Part shown: positions 1-6,794 of the stretch, piece after piece
Numbering within the stretch: the stretch's first letter is position 1
How the letters are laid out: every line of letters starts with the position of its first letter
From: Pseudomonadota bacterium
GTDB taxonomy: Bacteria > Pseudomonadota > Gammaproteobacteria > Burkholderiales > Burkholderiaceae
Assembly (NCBI GenBank): GCA_023441105.1
Contig: JAEZQX010000448.1
Location: 1-6,794, forward strand
Reading direction: 5' to 3'
DNA: 6,794 nt
The notes under the pieces: model-generated
The model's input: only the letters and a program-made list of their open reading frames with translations
Database searches by the model: none
What the model was told of the DNA's origin: nothing
Translations under genes and position numbers: made by a program

Positions 1-2020
<2,020 letters not shown>

Positions 2021-2040
2021 GGGTCTCTGGGTGATCGAGC

Positions 2041-2793
2041 TCAGGATGGCGGGCTGGCGCCGCCGCGGCGATGGGGTCGGTCGAGCATACTTGAATCCGC
2101 TGCCACGGGCGGCGGGGATGGCGCATGCCGCACCGCGTGGCGGTAGAAGAGAAAGCTCAGGCCGATGACCCAGGCCGTGGAGGCAGCCCAGCCGGCCAGG
2201 ATGTCGGAAGGGTAGTGCACCCCGAGATAGATGCGCGAGATGCCCACCAGCGCCGCAAACAGGATTCCGACGACCAGGATCGGCAGCCGGGCCGCGGTCG
2301 GCCACAGCAGCACCACCAGTGCCGCAACCAGGGCCGTGCTCTGCATGGCGTGGCCGCTCGGGAAGCTGAACGAGGTTTCCGGGGCGATCGAGACCCACAG
2401 GTCCGGCCGGATCCGCCCATAGCTGTGCTTGGCGAGCATGTTCAGCAGCGCCGCGCCGCCGGTTGCCAGCGCCCAGAACAGCGCGTCGAACCGGCGGCGC
2501 CGGACCAGCAGCAGCAGGCAGACCAGGACGTCCACGCTGCCCACCACCGGTCCCGAACCCACGGTGGAGGCGAGCAGCATCACCCGGTCGAGCGACTCGC
2601 TGGCGTGGCGCTGCATCAGGCGCAGGATGGCCTCGTCGAAGGCGAACGGCACGCCCTCGCGGATGTTCTCGGCCAGCTCGCCGAACAGGTACAACGGCCC
2701 GAGGACGCAGGCAAACAGGGCCAGCAGCCGGCCTTGGCGCGCCTTGAGCCAGGCGGCCATGGGAGCCAGGGACGGGATCGGTTGCAGGGGCAT
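2041..2793 (-). CDS. PAP2-family integral membrane phosphatase
   Basis: A 250-residue inner-membrane phosphatase of the PAP2 (type 2 phosphatidic acid phosphatase) superfamily. Such enzymes dephosphorylate lipid phosphates or pyrophosphates such as undecaprenyl pyrophosphate, phosphatidylglycerophosphate or phosphatidate; the substrate cannot be assigned here. All three signature motifs are present: K-x6-RP at Lys122 to Pro130 (KHSYGRIRP), PSGH at 145-148, and SR-x5-H-x3-D with Arg187, His193 and Asp197. His148 and His193 are the expected catalytic histidines. About six membrane helices are predicted (roughly 22-40, 71-97, 104-120, 150-166, 168-185, 199-217), which is normal for the family. 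The tail after residue 222 is Pro/Arg-rich and disordered-looking. The start is ambiguous: ATG 2793 (MPLQPIPS) or ATG 2760 (MAAWLKAR), neither with a good ribosome site. The frame stays open upstream to 3075, but that stretch mirrors the plus-strand gene and was not included. It is probably transcribed with the downstream kinase. Confidence 0.92.
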   Translation of the reverse strand: MPLQPIPSLAPMAAWLKARQGRLLALFACVLGPLYLFGELAENIREGVPFAFDEAILRLMQRHASESLDRVMLLASTVGSGPVVGSVDVLVCLLLLVRRRRFDALFWALATGGAALLNMLAKHSYGRIRPDLWVSIAPETSFSFPSGHAMQSTALVAALVVLLWPTAARLPILVVGILFAALVGISRIYLGVHYPSDILAGWAASTAWVIGLSFLFYRHAVRHAPSPPPVAADSSMLDRPHRRGGASPPS

Positions 2794-2808
2794 GAGGCTG
2801 GCGGAGTT

Positions 2809-2817
2809 TGCTATGCT
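2809..2817 (+). promoter_or_regulatory. Extended -10 promoter element for the 103-residue gene and pobA
   Basis: The sequence TGCTATGCT fits the extended -10 pattern TG-n-TATAAT, with TATGCT at 2812-2817. No convincing -35 lies 16-18 bases upstream, which extended -10 promoters tolerate. Transcription would start at about 2824-2827, on or just before the ATG at 2827, giving a leaderless or near-leaderless mRNA. This is inferred from sequence only. Confidence 0.45.
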
Positions 2818-2826
2818 GTCGTCGCG

Positions 2827-4310
<1,484 letters not shown>

Positions 4311-4312
4311 TC

Positions 4313-4352
4313 CGTCACGTCGGCCGGAGTTTTCCGCCCCGCCCGCGTGACG
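4313..4352. repeat. Inverted repeat after pobA, weak hairpin
   Basis: CGTCACG (4313-4319) and CGTGACG (4346-4352) are perfect 7-bp inverted arms. A small nested CGGA-GTTT-TCCG hairpin sits between them at 4325-4336. No T-run follows, so it is not a classical intrinsic terminator. It could be an RNA 3'-end structure near a Rho-dependent stop, or chance in GC-rich DNA. Confidence 0.35.
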
Positions 4353-4409
4353 CGACGCAAAGCCTTCCGGATTCTGCTGACCGGGCTCCCATCGCTGCCG
4401 GTTTCGGCC

Positions 4410-4415
4410 TAAACT
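4410..4415 (+). promoter_or_regulatory. -10-like hexamer of the 67-residue gene
   Basis: TAAACT ends 6 bases before ATG 4422, so transcription would be expected to start at or very near the A of the start codon. There is no recognisable -35 at normal spacing and no Shine-Dalgarno sequence. The assignment rests on position plus similarity to TATAAT/TANNNT. Confidence 0.4.
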
Positions 4416-4421
4416 TGGCGA

Positions 4422-4625
4422 ATGGCCGGCATGAAATACTCCCCGGGTTTCGAGGATCCCTCCGCCCGCCCCCGGACGGCGCGTTCGCGTGGGCTGGTGA
4501 TCGCAGCCACGGTGCTCGGGGCTGCCGCGCTGGGCCTGACTTTCATGGCCTACCTCAGTCCGTCGCTGATGGTCGATATCGGCAGCGTCATGCTGCTGTG
4601 CGCGCAGCTGGTCGGACTGCGCTAG
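4422..4625 (+). CDS. Small predicted membrane protein (67 residues), unknown function
   Basis: I do not recognise the family. A hydrophilic, positively charged N-terminus (residues 1-23, with Arg17, Arg21 and Arg23) precedes a clear membrane helix at about 24-45 (GLVIAATVLGAAALGLTFMA). A second hydrophobic segment at about 47-65 contains a lone Asp52 (SPSLMVDIGSVMLLC), followed by a short end, VGLR. The positive-inside rule predicts a cytoplasmic N-terminus. Third codon positions are G or C biased, which supports translation. There is no Shine-Dalgarno sequence before ATG 4422, but TAAACT ends 6 bases upstream, the spacing expected for a leaderless mRNA. ATG 4431 (MKYSPGF) is an alternative start. 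The gene stands alone, 111 bp after pobA and 152 bp before parE. Its role is unknown; being next to parE may be incidental. Confidence 0.7.
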   Translation: MAGMKYSPGFEDPSARPRTARSRGLVIAATVLGAAALGLTFMAYLSPSLMVDIGSVMLLCAQLVGLR

Positions 4626-4648
4626 CCCAGACCACCCTCGTTGCGGGC

Positions 4649-4670
4649 GGCCGGCGGCCGGCATCCGGCC
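4649..4670. repeat. Tandem GGCCGGC repeat with GC-only hairpin between small gene and parE
   Basis: GGCCGGC occurs twice head to tail (4649-4655 and 4656-4662). The second copy pairs with CCGGCC at 4665-4670 around a 3-base CAT loop, giving a 6-bp all-GC stem. No T-run follows. It might mark the 3' end of the 67-residue gene transcript or simply reflect GC-rich spacer sequence. Confidence 0.35.
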
Positions 4671-4762
4671 TGCCACCCGGTCATCGAAGCCGATGGCTGA
4701 AGACCGACGACCGATGCCGGCGGCGTTGCACGGCTGCTCCCTGCCGGTCGCCTGCTTCGATC

Positions 4763-4775
4763 AGCGATAATCGCT
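4763..4775. promoter_or_regulatory. 13-bp palindrome over the parE -10 region (operator candidate)
   Basis: AGCGATAATCGCT is a perfect 6+1+6 inverted repeat centred on 4769. It contains the whole -10-like GATAAT and ends 2 bases before ATG 4778. Such a site could be a DNA-binding protein's operator, since occupancy would block RNA polymerase. No regulator is identified, and a short palindrome can arise by chance. Confidence 0.4.
4766..4771 (+). promoter_or_regulatory. -10-like hexamer of parE
   Basis: GATAAT matches TATAAT at five of six positions and ends 6 bases before ATG 4778, the spacing of a leaderless transcript. No -35 element is evident at 16-18 bases, and the upstream region holds no Shine-Dalgarno sequence. 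Confidence 0.45.
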
Positions 4776-4777
4776 CG

Positions 4778-6775
4778 ATGGCGACAAGAAATTCGAAGCA
4801 AGGCAAGTATTCCGAAGCATCCATCAAGGTCCTCAAGGGGCTGGAGCCGGTCCGGCAGCGGCCGGGGATGTACACCCGGACCGAAAGCCCGTTGCACATC
4901 GTGCAGGAAGTCATCGACAACGCCGCCGACGAGGCGCTCGGCGGCTTTGCGCGCAGCATCGATGTCACGCTCCATCGCGACGGCAGCCTGGCGGTCGAGG
5001 ACGATGGCCGCGGTATTCCGGTAGGGCTGCATCCGGACGAGCAGGTGCCGGTGGTGGAGATCGTGTTCACCCGGCTGCACGCCGGCGGCAAGTTCGACAA
5101 GGAAGCGGGCGGTGCCTACAGCTTCTCGGGCGGACTGCACGGCGTGGGCGTGTCGGTCACCAACGCCCTCTCCGACCGGCTCGAGGTCACCGTCTGGCGA
5201 CCCGACGATCGCGGCAACCAGGTCCACACCATCGCGTTCTCCAACGGCGACCTGGTGCGGCCGCTGAAGTCGCGGCCGGCAGCCAAGGGCGACCGGCGCA
5301 GCGGCACCCGGGTGCTGGTGGTGCCGAATCCCAGGTATTTCGACAGCCCCACCGTGCCGATGGCCGACCTGGTACGGCTGCTGCGCAGCAAGGCGGTGCT
5401 GCTGCCCGGCGTGCGGGTCACGCTGACTGTCGAGAAGACCGGCGAGCAGACGGTGTGGCAGTACGAAGCCGGATTGCGCGGCTATCTCGAGGAAGTCCTG
5501 TCGGCGCAGACCGCTGCCGAGGTCGTGTTGCTGTTCGAGGGCCAGCAATACACCGAGGCGGGTCACGATACCTTCGCCGAGGGCGAAGGCGCGCAGTGGG
5601 TGGTGGCGTTCACCGAGGAGGGCGGCCTGGCACGCGAGTCCTACGTCAACCTGATCCCGACCTCCGCCGGCGGCACGCATGAATCCGGTCTGCGCGAGGG
5701 CCTTTTCGGGGCGGTGAAGAGCTTCGTCGAGCTCCATGGCCTGCAGCCGAAGGGCGTCAAGCTCATGCCGGAGGACGTGTTCGCGCGCGCCAGCTTCGTG
5801 TTGTCGGCCCGCGTCCTCGATCCGCAGTTCCAGGGGCAGACGAAGGAACGGCTCAATTCGCGCGATGCTGTCCGGCTGGTCGCGGGCTACGTGCGCGGCC
5901 AGTTCGAGCTCTGGCTCAACCAGCATGTCGACCAGGGGCGCAAGCTGGCGGAGCTGGTCATCCGCCAGGCCCAGGCGCGCCAGCGTTCGGCGCAGAAGGT
6001 GGAGAAGCGCAAGGGTTCCGGCGTGGCGGTGCTCCCCGGCAAGCTCACGGACTGCGAATCCACCGACGTGGCGCGCAACGAGCTGTTCCTGGTGGAAGGC
6101 GATTCCGCCGGCGGCTCGGCGAAGATGGGGCGCGACAAGGAGACGCAGGCGGTCCTGCCGCTGCGCGGCAAGGTTCTCAACAGCTGGGAAACCGATCGCG
6201 ACCGCCTCTTCGCCAACAACGAGATCCACGACATCTCGGTCGCCATCGGCATCGATCCGCACGGCAAGGGCCAGGCGGTCGACCTCGGCGGGCTGCGCTA
6301 CGGCAAGATCTGCATCCTCTCCGATGCCGACGTCGACGGCTCGCACATCCAGGTGCTGCTGCTGACGCTGTTCTTCCGGCACTTCCCGGCGCTGATCGAA
6401 GCGGGCCACATCTACGTCGCCAGGCCGCCGCTCTATCGGGTGGACGTGCCGGCGCAGGGCAAGCGGCCGCTGCGCAAGCTCTACTGCCTCGACGACGGCG
6501 AGCTGACCCACGTCGAGGACAAGCTGCGCAAGGACGGCCTGCGCGAAGGCAGCTGGAGCATCTCCCGCTTCAAGGGCCTCGGCGAGATGACGGCGGAGCA
6601 ACTGTGGGAGACCACCCTGAATCCGGCCACCCGCCGGCTCCTGCAGGTGCGCTTCGGACAGATTCCGGAGCCGGACACCGAGAAGCAGTTCACCATGCTG
6701 ATGGGCAAGGGCGAGGCCGCCGGGCGGCGCGCGTGGTTGGAAGAGCATGGGCATGAGGCGCAGGCTGATATATAG
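4778..6775 (+). CDS. parE: DNA topoisomerase IV subunit B (ATPase subunit)
   Basis: A 665-residue type IIA topoisomerase ATPase subunit. With ParC it forms topoisomerase IV, which decatenates daughter chromosomes. The GHKL ATPase domain carries Glu44 and Asn48 (QEVIDNAADEAL; catalytic glutamate and Mg-binding Asn), DDGRGIP at 75-81, and the lid-region glycine motif SGGLHGVG at 117-124. The transducer domain includes QTKERLNSR. The Toprim domain has EGDSAGG from Glu440 and DADVDGSH at 516-523, the metal-binding acidic set. The C-terminal motif RFKGLGEM is present. The large Toprim insert of enteric GyrB is absent, and the length is nearer ParE (630 in E. coli) than GyrB (about 804). The residue aligned with E. 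coli ParE Ser458 is Asn480 (ANNEIHD), which I believe is natural variation in this ParE type, not a resistance change. ATG 4778 matches the family N-terminus. It lacks a Shine-Dalgarno sequence and sits 6 bases after GATAAT. parC is not in the window. Confidence 0.95.
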   Translation: MATRNSKQGKYSEASIKVLKGLEPVRQRPGMYTRTESPLHIVQEVIDNAADEALGGFARSIDVTLHRDGSLAVEDDGRGIPVGLHPDEQVPVVEIVFTRLHAGGKFDKEAGGAYSFSGGLHGVGVSVTNALSDRLEVTVWRPDDRGNQVHTIAFSNGDLVRPLKSRPAAKGDRRSGTRVLVVPNPRYFDSPTVPMADLVRLLRSKAVLLPGVRVTLTVEKTGEQTVWQYEAGLRGYLEEVLSAQTAAEVVLLFEGQQYTEAGHDTFAEGEGAQWVVAFTEEGGLARESYVNLIPTSAGGTHESGLREGLFGAVKSFVELHGLQPKGVKLMPEDVFARASFVLSARVLDPQFQGQTKERLNSRDAVRLVAGYVRGQFELWLNQHVDQGRKLAELVIRQAQARQRSAQKVEKRKGSGVAVLPGKLTDCESTDVARNELFLVEGDSAGGSAKMGRDKETQAVLPLRGKVLNSWETDRDRLFANNEIHDISVAIGIDPHGKGQAVDLGGLRYGKICILSDADVDGSHIQVLLLTLFFRHFPALIEAGHIYVARPPLYRVDVPAQGKRPLRKLYCLDDGELTHVEDKLRKDGLREGSWSISRFKGLGEMTAEQLWETTLNPATRRLLQVRFGQIPEPDTEKQFTMLMGKGEAAGRRAWLEEHGHEAQADI

Positions 6776-6794
6776 AAGAGATCCCCCCTTGGCG

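Noticed and set aside
2125..2826. Plus-strand frame running into the 103-residue gene, which would make a 337-residue protein
   Set aside because: The added N-terminal part is antisense to the PAP2 phosphatase and is Gln/Arg/Asp-rich without domain features. Only the part from ATG 2827 looks like independent coding.
5331..6365. Possible quinolone-resistance substitution in ParE (Asn480 at the site of E. coli Ser458)
   Set aside because: The surrounding ANNEIHD context looks like the natural sequence of this ParE type; without close relatives it cannot be called a resistance change.
4622..6754. 710-codon minus-strand open frame opposite parE
   Set aside because: Antisense shadow of a conserved essential gene, with no recognisable motif in its own translation.
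6776..6794. Possible terminator after parE
   Set aside because: Only 19 bases remain after the stop. A C-run is visible but no stem with a T-run, so nothing can be called.

Overview
The window is high-GC, densely packed chromosomal DNA of proteobacterial type. The five complete genes and one partial gene all use codons ending mostly in G or C. ParE has the N-terminal sequence style I associate with betaproteobacteria (KVLKGLEPV, QEVIDNAADEAL) more than with enteric gammaproteobacteria, but I cannot fix the taxon without a search. I see no mobile element, CRISPR array, tRNA, rRNA or anomalous-composition island, so this reads as core chromosome with a few poorly characterised small genes.

Layout. 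Positions 1-2793 hold a minus-strand pair. A six-helix PAP2-family membrane phosphatase (2793 to 2041) is followed 20 bp later by a large membrane-anchored sensor histidine kinase (2020 running off the left edge). The kinase has four membrane helices, a GAF-like domain, a coiled coil of about 95 residues, and a complete HisKA/HATPase core with phospho-acceptor His371. The window ends in a Pro/Ala-rich linker, so any receiver domains lie outside.

Only 33 bp away, and divergent, a plus-strand operon begins. It has an uncharacterised 103-residue acidic protein (2827-3138) whose stop codon overlaps the start of pobA (3138-4310) as TGATG. pobA encodes 4-hydroxybenzoate 3-monooxygenase, which makes protocatechuate. 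No pca genes and no pobR-like regulator are in view.

Next come a 67-residue predicted membrane protein (4422-4625) and parE (4778-6775), the ATPase/Toprim subunit of topoisomerase IV. No parC is visible.

The most notable signal is in the start regions. The 103-residue gene, the 67-residue gene and parE all lack a Shine-Dalgarno sequence, and each has a -10-like hexamer ending 6 to 9 bases before the ATG, which predicts leaderless mRNAs. pobA, internal to its operon, has a perfect AAGGAGG. The parE -10 element also lies inside a 13-bp palindrome. I do not see a convincing new multi-gene system. The best candidates for new biology are the 103-residue protein coupled to pobA, the phosphatase-kinase pair, and the small membrane protein before parE.
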